From contig NW_006763132.1 of assembly GCF_000264905.1 (NCBI RefSeq), forward strand, positions 907,503 through 971,502: a stretch of DNA of 64,000 bases, given 5' to 3'. The position numbers and the translations under genes are program-made. The notes beneath the pieces were generated by a model, which was given only the letters and a program-made list of their open reading frames with translations, made no database searches and was not told where the DNA came from. Positions within the stretch are counted from its first letter, which is position 1. Every line of letters starts with the position of its first letter. Below are positions 1-11,430 of this stretch, piece after piece. The stretch is from Stereum hirsutum FP-91666 SS1. Lineage: Eukaryota > Basidiomycota > Agaricomycetes > Russulales > Stereaceae.

Positions 1-50
1 GAAGGAGAGATATTAGCATAATCCTGTAGGCGTAAGTAACGGTAATTAAA

Positions 51-2953
51 TCACTGACGTTGCGATATCATCCATTGCTGCTGAAGCTCCTTGATAACCT
101 TGTCGGCGTTTTGGAGCTGATCAGGAGAGGGACGCTGTATTGGTCGACGCGGTTGCGCGGTCGGTGGCCCGCCCTGCTGTGGCGGACGACCCTGGAGATG
201 TTGAGGATGCATCGGCGGCTGCCCACCGTTCATCATGCCGTTCGGACCCATCTGTCTACCCATGATCTGCGATTGCTGCTGTCCGTTCAGGTTGTTCATC
301 GCCATTTGCATGTTGAGGAGATTCTGCTGCGCGGGGTTTGGCTGAGAGGAGCCTTGTCCGGCCGATGCGAGCTGCTGCATGTTCCCGTTCATGGCGTTGA
401 ACCGTTGCTGTTGTTGTTGCTGCTGCTGTTGGTGGAGCTGAAGCTGGGACAGCTGCTGCTGCTGGCCGGGGATGGAAGGAGGCGGGGCCTGACGCTGTCC
501 GTTCATGGAGGGCTGCATCATGGAAGGTCCACCGCCCATGGCCGGAGGGAGAGTCTTCGCACCGAGACCGTTACGGAAATCCTCCGTAGTCTGGTACTGA
601 CGACGGATCATATCGCGATGTTGCTCGAACCAGTTGATGAAAATCTCCGGATGGCCTTGCTGTCGCAGTTCCGCCTCAGAGGTGTGGAGAAGCTTGTAAA
701 GGAACTCCAAAAACGGCTGATGCCCCTTTTGGAGCATATTCTTCATCATAACCTCGTTAGTCTGGAACGGATATATCTGGACTTGTCCCGGCTGCGACTG
801 GTTCGGTGCGTTCGTTTGAAGTTGAGAAGGTTGAGACTGCTGGCCGAGAGCGGCTTGACTCTGCGCCATAGCTGTCTTCTTACGAAGGTCCAGGAACAAC
901 TTGATATACCGTTGGTCGAACGGGACCAGGAATTGCTGGTAGAGTTGTTGAAGGTGCTGAGCGGCGGCAGGCCCACAGCGATCCGGGCCATGATCGCCTC
1001 CAGGAAATTGTACAAAGCCAAGGCGACCGCCGACGACGGACCAAAGGTCATTATTCGTGACCTAATTTCACGAACACGTGAGACGGGAAGTACGATACAA
1101 GAAACAAAGACAGACATACGTTATTGTAGCCACCCATAGTGAATACGATGGTATGTAGCTTATGTAGGCTTATCTGACGACCGTCGAAGCTCATCCAGCG
1201 CTCGTTGAGCTGAAGACCATGCTCAGCGGCGACATGCTGCCAAAGGGGGGCGAATTTGGCTTCGGACACGGGTCCGGGGACTTGAGGCACAGCCTGAGGT
1301 TGCTGTGGAGGGGCGCCACCGTTTTGCCGCTGCTGCACGTTCGCTTGGAGCTGAGGAGTCCCTGAGGGTAGATGCGGTGACATGCGCATGAGATTGGGGG
1401 AAGGTTGAGGCGCAGACAACATCGACTGGTTGGGCGTGGGTATTTGCCGCTGAGGGGCGGCATCCTGCGCCGGGATAGATTGATTGCGAAGGGAGGGGCT
1501 AGGTTGACCAGGTTTCGTGAACAAATCCGGTCGTTGTCCCACATACGCCAGGAAAGCAGGATTGGTACGCCCATTCGCTAAGAGCTTAGGCGGCGGGACC
1601 ACATTGCTGGTAATTGAGAGGTTAGTCGGAACAAACAACTATACACCGCGAGATTACGCACCTAGCCATGGCACCTTGCTCCTTCTTCATCTGGGTCAGC
1701 CTGTTGGTGACTAGTTGGAGGTGCCGTTTGAGCCCTTCCATTCGTTGAATCGATGCTGTCTTCTGCTGGTGCTTTATAGCCTCCGACTGGTTAGAATTCT
1801 CGATCGCTATCCTCTTCTGCTCCTCGGTCTGCAAATTACCCTTTAGGGTCTGGTAGGTCGTAAGCAGTTGCCTTGCAGTCGCCGGGCCCGACGTGTCCAC
1901 TCCGGGGATGCCCATCTGCTGCTTTGGGAGCATTGCTGACGGACCAACCTGAGCGTTTGGAGGGATAGGGGACATACGAGGCGCCTGGGAGGAAGGAAAC
2001 CCGGCCGATGATGAGGCGATAGGCTGACCGCCCATATTGTGCGGGGGAGGATGGAGAGACTGCTGGTTCGTCCGTTGCGCGGGATTATTGGTTAGACCGT
2101 TTTGTGGTTGCTGGTTATGAGCGAGGCCCATCAGCTCGAGCTGGCGAGACATGACAGAAGGGTTAGCTCCGTTAAGCGCCTGCATGTAGTTGTTCGCATT
2201 CGGGGCGGGCTGGTTCCGAGTGGCTTGAAACGCTGCCTGTATACGCTGCATGCTGTTGAGCGGCGTACTGCCCCCAGCGAAATTCTGGGGCGCCTGTTGA
2301 GTATGCGACGGATCGAATCCCTGATGTGTAGGCTGCAGGCCACCGTTGAGGGGAGGAAACTGTTGCTGGCCGTTGGGTTGAGATTGGCCCATTTGCTGAC
2401 GCGCCATTTGCTGGGCCCGAAGCATGTCAGTAACCTGCGAGGGATTGCTCGGTCAGACAAGGAATGATGGTAAGGGACGGTGAGAGCGAAAGAAGGCGCC
2501 GCTGATGACTAAGCATGTGTGGATCAAGTGGGCAGAGGTGACGAAGGGTTACACAGCAGAAACAGTGGCGTTTGTAATTTGAGAACGGGAAATATTAAAC
2601 GAAGAAGAAAAGGTGATTTGAAGGAGTCGGAAGAGAGCATTTGCCCGAGTTAGATGAGACGAGAGATCATGCATGGCAAGCGCAGGAATTTAAGGATAAC
2701 TAGAACGCGAACTAGCACTCACCTGGTTGACGGGTACATTGTTCATCTGGTCATTTCCCATGTTGTTCTTCATGTAGTGCTGATGCATCTGCGTCCACAT
2801 CCTGCTGTGCTCTGGGTTCGTGAGACCGCCAACGGAAGCTTGTCCGTCCATCTGCGGTTGCTGCTGCTGCTGCTGGGACTGCTGAGGGTGAAGGCCCGGA
2901 GGAGCAAAATTTGGGGGGAGCATGTTGTATGCGCTCTGCATGCGATCGTCCAT
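51..2953 (-). CDS. SWI1-like ARID-domain subunit of the SWI/SNF chromatin remodeller
   Basis: Four exons can be read: 2953-2723, 2434-1662, 1606-1120 and 1061 to the stop at 51-53, giving about 833 residues. Introns have GT..AG ends, and GACTAAC is visible as a branch site in the second. The ARID DNA-binding domain crosses the last intron: ISLHKLHTIVFTMGGYNN, then VTNNDLWSVVGGRLGF and the helix AAQHLQQLYQQFLVPF. Flanking sequence is very rich in Q, N, P and M, with poly-Q around residues 25-30 and again after the ARID. In fungi ARID proteins of this layout (Swi1, S. pombe Sol1) are SWI/SNF subunits acting in the nucleus; assignment to that complex is inferred. The terminal stop follows WMISQRQ directly, and a weak GTCAGT donor overlaps it, so the C-terminus could continue past the left edge. 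Confidence 0.85.
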
Positions 2954-4166
2954 GGTGGAGGAGGGGGGCCGCAGGAGAGAGGGGGGTAGATGAGGGTGTC
3001 GAGAGTCCGAGTCGTCGAACGAGACGGCCGCGAGAGGCGGCTGCTACGAGGAGGGCGACGACGGCGGTTGGTAGCTGCTCTTTGTCGCTGTTGGGGACAA
3101 CGGGAAGGTGGGCTTGTCGCTGCCGCAGACGACGAGGAGGGGGTCGAGTGGTGGGAGCTGGAACGAGGCGGCAAAGGCAGCCGGACGGAATGCTGTAAAG
3201 CCCCAGCGTCGCCCAAGCGGAGTTCCAATCGCTGTGTCTCCCTTTCCGCGCTCCATTGTCCGCCACAGCTCCTCCCTGAAACACTCCTCGATGGCCCGAC
3301 CGATGTCCACCGCTGTCGCTCTCAATCCATCACTCTCTATAATCTCTTGATTTTTCTGGCAATATCTCTTGCGTTGCACTCTGTTTTTTATTCTTATATC
3401 ATTTAAATAACATTACCCGCCGGTGCAGTACAGCTGTAGTTCTCCGCAGCGCTCTTTTCGCCGGCCCAACTGCTGCTCTGACTCAGTGTAACGTCGGTGT
3501 GACTCTAGCCTCTCTTTGCCTCTGCTTGTTCCGATTCCACTTGAGTCGTGCATTTTATTTTTCGTTCGGGCGCACCCCGCGCCACACCTGCGTTCAGTAA
3601 CACGTTTCATCTCGTTCGCGACCGCCACTCATCTACGCCGTCCTGATCCTGGTTGCGCTCCGACCGATGCTATGGTCTCTAGCGCTTCTCATATTTCCAA
3701 TATAGTTCGAAGGACCGTCATAAACCAGCATCTCGTTACAGTGTTATATCTTCCTCTGAGGCCTCAAGGACGTGCCACACAGTTATACACTTGTACAAAC
3801 TCGGATCTACGAGAACTATCGTTCACATCGACTGCGCCTCAACTACTCGTCCGAGGCCCACGAATACTCCATCGCATGATACTGCAGCTGACATTTTACA
3901 CCCCACCTTGTGCCGCCTTCGTCATCGTCTGGACCAGCCAGCACGGACGTGCATCGACTTGCTTTTTCTAGACTGTGGATGCCGCGACCGTACGGGACGC
4001 GCTTGCTTGTTCTGTTCATAGCTAATGCTGCTTTTATGGACTAACTTCCCGCGGCGTTTGCGCCCTTTGCGTCCCTTCGGAGCTCGGATCGTGCCTCCGT
4101 CTCTGTTTCTGATATCGTTCTGAGTCTGCGATATTTAACCGTTCTCTACTACCCGAGCCGGCCAAC
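2954..4166. other. Intergenic: 5' region of the SWI1-like gene and unassigned sequence
   Basis: The part next to 2953 is the likely promoter and 5' UTR of the minus-strand ARID gene. From 3500 to 4020 two plus-strand frames stay open for 75-150 codons, but neither shows a recognisable domain or a convincing start and splice pattern, so no gene is called. Confidence 0.4.
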
Positions 4167-4325
4167 ATGGACGCATATGTCCCAGCAGGAACGAAATCGA
4201 AGTCGCACAAACTATGCATGAATTTCCCTCGCGAGTCACCACAAAATCCTGAGCGCTACCGCTCCCGCAAGCTGCACATGGAAAGCTCGGACCATGTCCC
4301 CAAACGCCTCAAGCAAGTGGTTTAA
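4167..4325 (+). CDS. Small ORF, 52 residues, unknown; possibly a first exon
   Basis: ATG sits in a good context (CCAACATGG) and opens a basic, proline- and serine-containing peptide starting MDAYVPAGTKSKSHK and ending in KRLKQVV. A possible intron (GTGGTT donor after 4316, CTAAAC branch site, AG near 4370) would join it to a second open stretch up to about 4515 that is rich in P and S. The splice signals are weak and the phase is uncertain. I do not recognise the protein; the minus strand over 4309-4617 is also open, so this call is tentative. Confidence 0.25.
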   Translation: MDAYVPAGTKSKSHKLCMNFPRESPQNPERYRSRKLHMESSDHVPKRLKQVV

Positions 4326-6583
4326 AACCCCCTACCATATTCCTAAACCGTTCGTCATGCTCACTTCTTAGAGCACGCTGAAAACGCACCCCCAACGCCA
4401 CAGTCACCCATACCTCCCACGTCTTCTCGTAACCCTTCTCTTCTGTTCCCTCCCTCGACCGCATTCGCAACTCCAGCTCTCCGTGTCTTCCCTGTTTCTT
4501 CCGGGCGGCCGGAGTAGGCCGGAGCGCCGTCGCGCTCACGGCTCGCCACAAGTCTTTCGGTTGCCTGGTCTGTGCTGCTACGCGCCCTACATAGCTTCCA
4601 TCGCGACTTCCAGTCATTTCCTACTGTCGTCCGCGATGCAGACTACCCGGTAGTACGCATATAACTCACGAAAATATGGGGAGATCGTGCCCAGAACCCA
4701 GACGAAGCTGTCCTCCGAGTGACGATGTCGACGCCATCACTGCATCTCATCATCCATCATCGCCGGACGCACGACTCGATGCTCGGTGCATCGCATCATC
4801 ATGTCGCTAACAGCGCTCGTCTTTAGCGACGTTCTGGGCGTCGGCCATGGCGTTTACTGCCACGTATCTTCGTTCGTGATTTTGCGTTCGTTCGTCGGTT
4901 GTTAATGATCATTGTACGAACGTCGACGCGCATATAATGCATATCCACACTTACTATCCATAAACCAAGTACATTCAATGTTCACTGTCTTCATAGAACA
5001 CCGGTGCCACACCGTCGAACAGCATCCGTTCCCATCATATACACCACCCAAGGGAATAATCAACTGTCACTCATGGTCATGGATCGTCTCCCACGACATA
5101 TGCTCACGGGCTGTCAATGGTAGGTTGCCAACACCACCGGCCATTTCACCACACCTTCCGACATAGCGCCGACTCGCCTCTTCTACAGCATCGGCCCTAT
5201 GGCGATATCGTAGTTAAGTAATTTTGGAATCATCCCGCTATTCGATTGTACCGCTGCCAGCCTGCAGCCCGTGTACTACATGCCGTATAAATATACCTAC
5301 CGCTTGCTGCTTATCGTGAGGCCGTCGAGACGACCTCATGTCGACGTCGTTTTCCCGCTCTATTTCTGACATCGGCATCGTCGGGTCGTGCGACCTTGCG
5401 GCGGACTCGCCCATATGCAACTTATCATTTTTACCAGGCAGTGCTTGTGATGATGAGTGGCGACAATGACTCCAGTGTTCACAGCATGGATCCGTATGTA
5501 TTACCATTCAGAGGTCTCTCAGATTCCTAGGGGACCCGTTGGCTTGCTCCCTATACCACGATAATCATTTGTCGATCTACCATGGCTTTCAATTTCATCC
5601 GAATTCTCTCATTTCATACAGCTGAAGCTCGACGTCTATGCAACGCTGCCTTCTCTTGTCCGCGCCAAACATGAGCATAAGGCAACCAGAAAGGCCAGAG
5701 GGCGGACGAGTCATACTCTGTGTGGCAGGGCAGCAGGCAGTTTCATCTCCTACCAGCGCGTTGCCAGTGCACTTCCAGGAGCTGCAACATACAATGTTAG
5801 TCTCCTTTACAGACCTTTATAGTGATGATAATCGATCACTGTTGTATACAATGTATGGAAACATCTGAGAAGGAAAGAAGGAGAACTCGATTATGATCAT
5901 ACCAAACAGCGGGATCGAAGGTATAGAGATCGAATCTTGAAGGATCCAAATGAAACCAGAGTAACAACTACGCAAAGAAGAGGGGGACGTTCATTAGTAT
6001 GAGTACCGCCGCACGAAGAAGATAGATAGAATTACAGGGCCTTTTCCAGACGCATTGATGACACCGAGCCGCTCTCGTAGAAAAAGACACACAGGAAACC
6101 CACCAACGGCTGGCATTCACGAAGAAATATCCGGAGATTATATCCCTCTATCGAAAGGAGAAGCCTCCAACCAGGTCCAAGGAAGCTCGGTAAACGTCGT
6201 AGAAGGAAAAGAGTCCTCTTGCAAGTCTGTGGGAAGTGAAATCAGGAGAAAAACTGTGAGTGTCGGTGATCAATGCGGATAGATATGTAATGAACAAAAC
6301 ATACAAAGATAACCTGGTGAGATCTTCCTGAAAGCTCCGAGCACAATGCGTCGAGTCTGTGACTGATGGCGCTTGATCGTCCCCTGAAACCGGCTCTGCA
6401 TATCCAATGTCTCAGTCTCTTGCTCAGGCTGCACGTCGCGCCGACCGTCAAGCTTTATGATTAGCCCTTTCCAAGTGTGAGCATCTAGGCGGACAGAGGG
6501 TGCGCGTCGACAAAGGATGCGCAAAGAGCGCACAATGTCTGATTTGAACGACACAGCACAGTGCAGGAGCAGGCTTCTGGTAC
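4326..6583. other. Gene-poor stretch, nothing supported
   Basis: Only short scattered ORFs occur in both strands. I see no domain, no run of well-formed exons and no repeat family. The far right end holds the 3' flank of the minus-strand DUF6535 pseudogene. Confidence 0.4.
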
Positions 6584-9402
6584 TCAGTCGAATCTAATTA
6601 TACAACGCTCTGAGAAATCTTTTATGATAGAGGGACTGATATCTGCATCATTCCCAAGGGACTCGACTAGGTGAACGAACACATCTAAGAACTCGTTCCA
6701 GGACGCCGTGGGACTCAATGCTCCATCAAATGCCAATATCATCTCGCTCAAGACGAACTCGAGCCATAATCGACCAAAAAGCGAAGCACTCTCGGGGTTG
6801 TTCTCGAGTTTGCTAAGAATTGGCCGTACCGCAATAGGGCAACTAGTGAGGGAGGATTCCAACCTCTGAGCGGATGAGCCACCGCACAACCGAGGAGAGA
6901 GCTAGATAGCTTTGGGAATCCTTTATACCACAATCGAACCCGAGAGACAGCACCGTCGCGACGACGGACTGGGACTTGGGGCCCTTCCAAACGGAGGAAT
7001 GCTACATGGTCTCAGAAACCATAAGATTATCGACGGCATCTTCCCACTCCTTTGGAAGATTGACCTGCTCGAGCATATGATAGAGGTCTGTCACTTGTCC
7101 GCACAGGTTAGGCAGCACAGATCCGAGTATTCGTGAGGCAAAATGGACGGTACTTCGGCGGAGGGAAGCTAGTTGGGCCAACGAGCAGAATGGGTACCTG
7201 ACGTAGTCGTAGTTATAATTTATGAGTAGAAGTCCCGTAACCGGAGAACTATCCAAAGATAGCCAAGCCCTAGTGGAACAGTCGTTCCAGCTGCGGAGAC
7301 TTTCGCTTAGAATATGCATCATCGCCGTACACAATGGTTCGTCCACAAGACTGAGGAATGGGTGGTCCCCGCAGTTAGTCGAGACACCCATTCGGCAGCT
7401 TGCTCCAAGAGAGAGGACAGATGAATAACGTTATGACCTACTCGTTTACGAATATCAGTTACCCGTACATGTGACATCACAACTCAAGGAATAAGTAGGT
7501 TGGGAGGTGATGTATGTAGGCAATTTATGGAAACACTCACGGGGATAGCTATCAAAGATGCACAAGACATTGGCTGCAGTAATATTACTACGAATAGATG
7601 CCTCTGAGGACAGCAAGACTATAAGTGATCGCATTTCGTCGGGGGTAGGCCCTTGTGGATGTGAGTTCACACAACGTTGTTTAATTTGAGCCGCCAGGGC
7701 GGATGCTGCCTGGTCGACAGTAATATAGTCGTCGTGCGTTCGACGAAGCGTCATGTGAAAAGCAACACACTCTTGACCCCTGAGAACGGCCGTTTGCTTC
7801 TCGAAGTCAGCAAGTGTCTGCTGTTCCTCCCAATATTCGATGACATCTACATCTGCTCGAGGAAGGAGGAGAGAAGGCTTCGCCAAGGACTCGGCTGGTT
7901 GAGAGCTCGAAGCAAATGAGGGCAATGTGGATTCAGAGTCACTGCCAATATGTCCCCTTCGGATGCGTATGAAACAAGTGCTCCACACTGTCGCAAACGA
8001 TGCAGCTTCAAATCAGAAGGGCGGTCGGGCTTTATCCACCAAAGGTAAGAGATGCATTGCACTGGCTTGTGAGAGTGAGGACTGGAAAGGGGAAACGTCC
8101 AGATATAGGCACCCATGTATAACAGCCCACACCGTATAGATCACCACAGCAGCCATACAACAGCACGAGATAATGCCCGCAATAGAGATCGGTACGGTGG
8201 AGCCGTATATTGGAATCGCATTAGAGAACAGAGTGTCAACGATTCCGATGACAAGAAGCGCAACAGGCGCAATAAGTAACTGAGGGAGTGTTTCGATGGT
8301 GAGCCCGAGGAGTTGGTTAGCTTTGACCCAACGTCGATGAAGCTCTCCCAGCTCTTTATGAGGCCGTCGATGACGAGAGAGACTGAGCATAGCAATATAG
8401 ACTCGGCTCGTGACACCGAGCGATGCAACGGAGATCTAGGACAAGGAATTTAGCCTCACGAGTTCGAATCACTAAAATAGTATAATGTTGCTCACACTGA
8501 GGACAAGCGAGATGGACCAGTAGAGATTCACCCTGACTGCATTTGCATCAGGGACGAAAGGAGCCGGTGAAGAGAGACTCAGATGGGTCACGTTTGTTCC
8601 ACTGAGAGCAATGACGATATCCGTCAGATTGCCTAGCAATTCGTTGGTCCCGTCTCCTGGGTCTGGTGAGAGACTCGTCAAGCATTAGACGAAAAATGGA
8701 GTGACTATGGCAGAGAACAATGCAACCTATGTTCAATATAAATTCAGACTGGAGTTCTGAGCGCCAAAGTCTGTCAACAGACGACTTATGAAGATGAGTA
8801 GCGTATCTAGACTTCCCATCCACCGATCAATGACGGGCTGTCTATTGACAAGATGCGATCGTAGGAGTGCTGTCCAGTCACTGGCACATGTCGCCGGAAC
8901 CTCAGGCAGCGGCTACCTCGAGAGCGCTTCTGTGAGATGCAGGCTGGTCATATCGAGGCGCGCATCATCCGGAATCCAGACTGATGATGCTTACCCGCAG
9001 GCTGCCGCAGCTGCCTGCCTCTCATTCATCTTGTTCAGGATGTCTAAGACCTGGCGAATCTCATGAGATACTAATGCTAGGAGGTCACATAAATGAGCAA
9101 GCAGCTATGGTAAGTGGCGATAGAACTTGCGGGCCGCATAACATAGTAGGCATTTACATACATCTCTCCAGGGTGTCGCTCTTGTCCGACAGAAAGTGCT
9201 TCATCACGTCGTTCTGCTCCTGCATCAGCTTCATCATACCGCTCAAAAGCTCTTCCCTGTAGTGATTGTCGTCAATAATATTATTTTTGCACTCGAGTAA
9301 TACGAGCCTTCGGTCCCGCAGACTAGTAGCGCTAGTATGTTGAACTTGAAGTACTCACATAATCTTATGCCTGTGATCGATACACGACTGAGCGTCGTCC
9401 AT
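6584..9402 (-). pseudogene. DUF6535-family membrane protein, probably a pseudogene
   Basis: Exons read from 9402 (MDDAQSCIDHRH) leftwards: a coiled segment (MMKLMQEQNDVMKHFLSDK), a helix (VSHEIRQVLDILNKMNER), then the DUF6535 core: MGSLDTLLIF, ALFSAIVTPFFV, LSPDPGDGTNELL, VRVNLYWSISLVLS, followed by two further membrane segments and a cytoplasmic C-terminal region to 6584. DUF6535 proteins are multi-pass proteins of unknown function, expanded in Agaricomycetes. Two lesions interrupt the core. At 8685-8687 an in-frame TAA follows TPFFV, just before LTSLSPDPGD. At 8789 the intron that splits LLIF from ALFSA begins ATAAGT instead of GTAAGT. Downstream exons remain open, including one at 7988-7542 (WEEQQTLADFEKQ), so decay looks recent. 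Exact exon ends left of 7500 are uncertain. Confidence 0.7.
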
Positions 9403-10147
9403 GGAATCGAAGTGGGGCGCAGCTTGAGAGATGGTTAAAGAGTGAGATACCTCGTCGGGCAGCAAGAAGGGTTGTCTGACTCTTTTGAACTCAGGCGCAA
9501 GATGTCGCAGACCCGCAATTGCTCCTATTCGTGCGTGTTCGGCACGATTGAACCTGAATGGGTCCGTGGTGGAGCCCCACGCATGTTGAACGAAATTTCA
9601 GGCCATTCTTGGTGCAAAGGAGTTCCGACACAGCCTCGTGCTCGTCGACGTCTGAGCCTTCGAGGTGACGCGGAGTTCGAAGTCCAGTTATGGCCGGGCC
9701 GACATTTACGGCCCGAAGGAATGTTTGGGTCGAAACTTGTTCAAGCTTCAAGTATGGTGGCGGTAGCCACTTCATGGCAAGCCTTGTGCCGCGGGACCCT
9801 TTGCTTAATGGAACACGGATTCGGGGGTTTGGCGGCTTGTTGTTTCATATATAGGACCCCAGGGAGGGTATCTAGAGGATGGTCGGTGCACTTTTTAAAA
9901 ATTCTCCGGGGGGGTTTTCGTCAGAGAAATTTGGCCGTTTGTCACACCACGTGCGTGTGACATTACCATACTGGGCATGATTTGTCACACGTGTGGTCGT
10001 CCGCCACCCCGCCACTCCGCCACTGTAGCCTGGCAGTCTTCTGCAACGTCTGTTTGAAGACTGTACAAGCAAATATACAAACGGACTGCATGATGTTCCA
10101 AGGTATATACACATCATGCATTTTTTTTAGTCAATGTATCTCGGGTA

Positions 10148-10413
10148 CTGTAGTTTTTCGACCGTATGTTCGTCACGCATCACGCAGGGTGCGCCGGCGA
10201 ACATAGTTGCCCCGATGGTCACGCATATGCGCGGGCCCACGAACAGCAAATCGTGACCGATTTGCGCCAAAAATCGCCCAAAAATCAAATTTTGGGTCAT
10301 TCCGCGAACAACTTCATTGGTTCGTCACGCGTGGCCCACCCAGACGAACCTTGGTCTGGCAAAGGTCACGTCTGACATAATCTTCTCACGAACCTACGGT
10401 CGAAAAACTACAG
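10148..10413. mobile_element. Tc1/mariner-like MITE, 266 bp, TA target duplication
   Basis: Both ends carry the same terminal inverted repeat beginning CTGTAGTTTTTCGACCGTA and continuing with one mismatch for about 28 bases. TA dinucleotides stand directly outside at 10146-10147 and 10414-10415, as expected for a Tc1/mariner target-site duplication. The inside is non-coding. It is therefore a non-autonomous element that would need a transposase from elsewhere; superfamily assignment rests on the TA duplication only. Confidence 0.7.
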
Positions 10414-10459
10414 TACTTAGGGTTCCTGGTGTGGGTCTTCACCAGAAATTTGGCCGGTT

Positions 10460-10478
10460 GGTTAGGGTTAGGGTTAGG
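10460..10478. repeat. Interstitial telomere-type TTAGGG run
   Basis: Three consecutive TTAGG(G) units occur just outside the MITE. TTAGGG is the telomere repeat of most filamentous fungi. Flanking genes on both sides argue that this is an internal copy, not a chromosome end. Confidence 0.75.
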
Positions 10479-10603
10479 AAAATCCCCTGACTTCGAAATG
10501 GCGGATTTACTCTGGAATGAGGGTCCCTGAGTCCAGAAATCCTATTTTCAGGTCAAGAACAAATTGAATACGGTGTGACATGAAGTGGCTACCGCCACCA
10601 TAC

Positions 10604-11397
10604 ACTGAGCCCCTCTTGGAGCATGGTTTTCACGACACATTTTGAGTGCAGAATAGGTCAAGTCCATCAAGAAACACCGTGGATTTCGCTGCATGGACAA
10701 CAATTTCACCAGCATCCGAGCAAAACGGTGGAGCGAAAATTCACTACCATTTAGAAACGTTTCACGATGTGTTTCGCTATCAATGTAATGGTGATTTGCG
10801 AGCACTACCACTGAACCACCTCCATTTGCTGCTCTCGATCATTTGGACACCATGAGAATGTTAATTGAGTACAATTATCCTACTGCTAATATACATATTG
10901 CCTAAAGTATGCCGCTCGTGACCCGTGTGAAGCCTGAACTCTCCACGTACATTGACGGTGACCTTTAACGTGTGCCTAAATATATAAAAGCGAGGCCGGA
11001 TATTCTGGTGACGGTAACGTACACGGAGGTGTAGCACAGCTGGGAGACCGAATGCTCCTGTTGCAAAGGAGGGTGAGATGAATAGGCGGCAGCGAGAAAT
11101 AGAGCGAGGGCCAGTCATTAGAAAAACTCAAAATGTCTACCCTGTGCTACAACGGCAAGCCGAAGGATGTCTTGTTAGCAAAGACTATGGAGAAGCAAAA
11201 GACAGAAAGAGACACACCTTTGTGCCTACGAATATTCTCACTGTTTCCAGTCTGCTCAATCAGAGTGTTATGGGCTCGCTGATATTGACGCTCTTCGTGA
11301 TGGTGGTGTAACTTGTCATCCTAGTGTGAGTGGATACTTATGTAGTAGAATGTGTGAACTTTTCGAGGGGGGCCGCGACATCGACGACGACACCGAC

Positions 11398-11430
<33 letters not shown>

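Larger units (their letters stand above)
9752..10603. repeat. Repeat locus bounded by a perfect 25-bp inverted repeat
   Basis: The 25 bases at 9752-9776 (core TATGGTGGCGGTAGCCAC) recur exactly as the reverse complement at 10579-10603, about 800 bp away, and the match extends with one mismatch. Inside lie the MITE at 10148-10413, a 13-base direct repeat AGAAATTTGGCCG (near 9925 and 10444) and the palindrome-like GTCACACCACGTGCGTGTGAC region near 9941. No clear target-site duplication flanks the outer arms, so I cannot say whether this is one transposon or a nest of insertions. Confidence 0.6.

Noticed and set aside
60..1139. 359-codon plus-strand ORF, Leu/Arg-rich
   Set aside because: It is the exact antisense of the Q-rich ARID exon; Leu runs are the complement of Gln codons.
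8700..8789. ATAAGT donor read as a U12-type AT-AC intron
   Set aside because: U12 AT-AC introns begin ATATCC and end AC; this one ends AG, so a mutated U2 donor is simpler.
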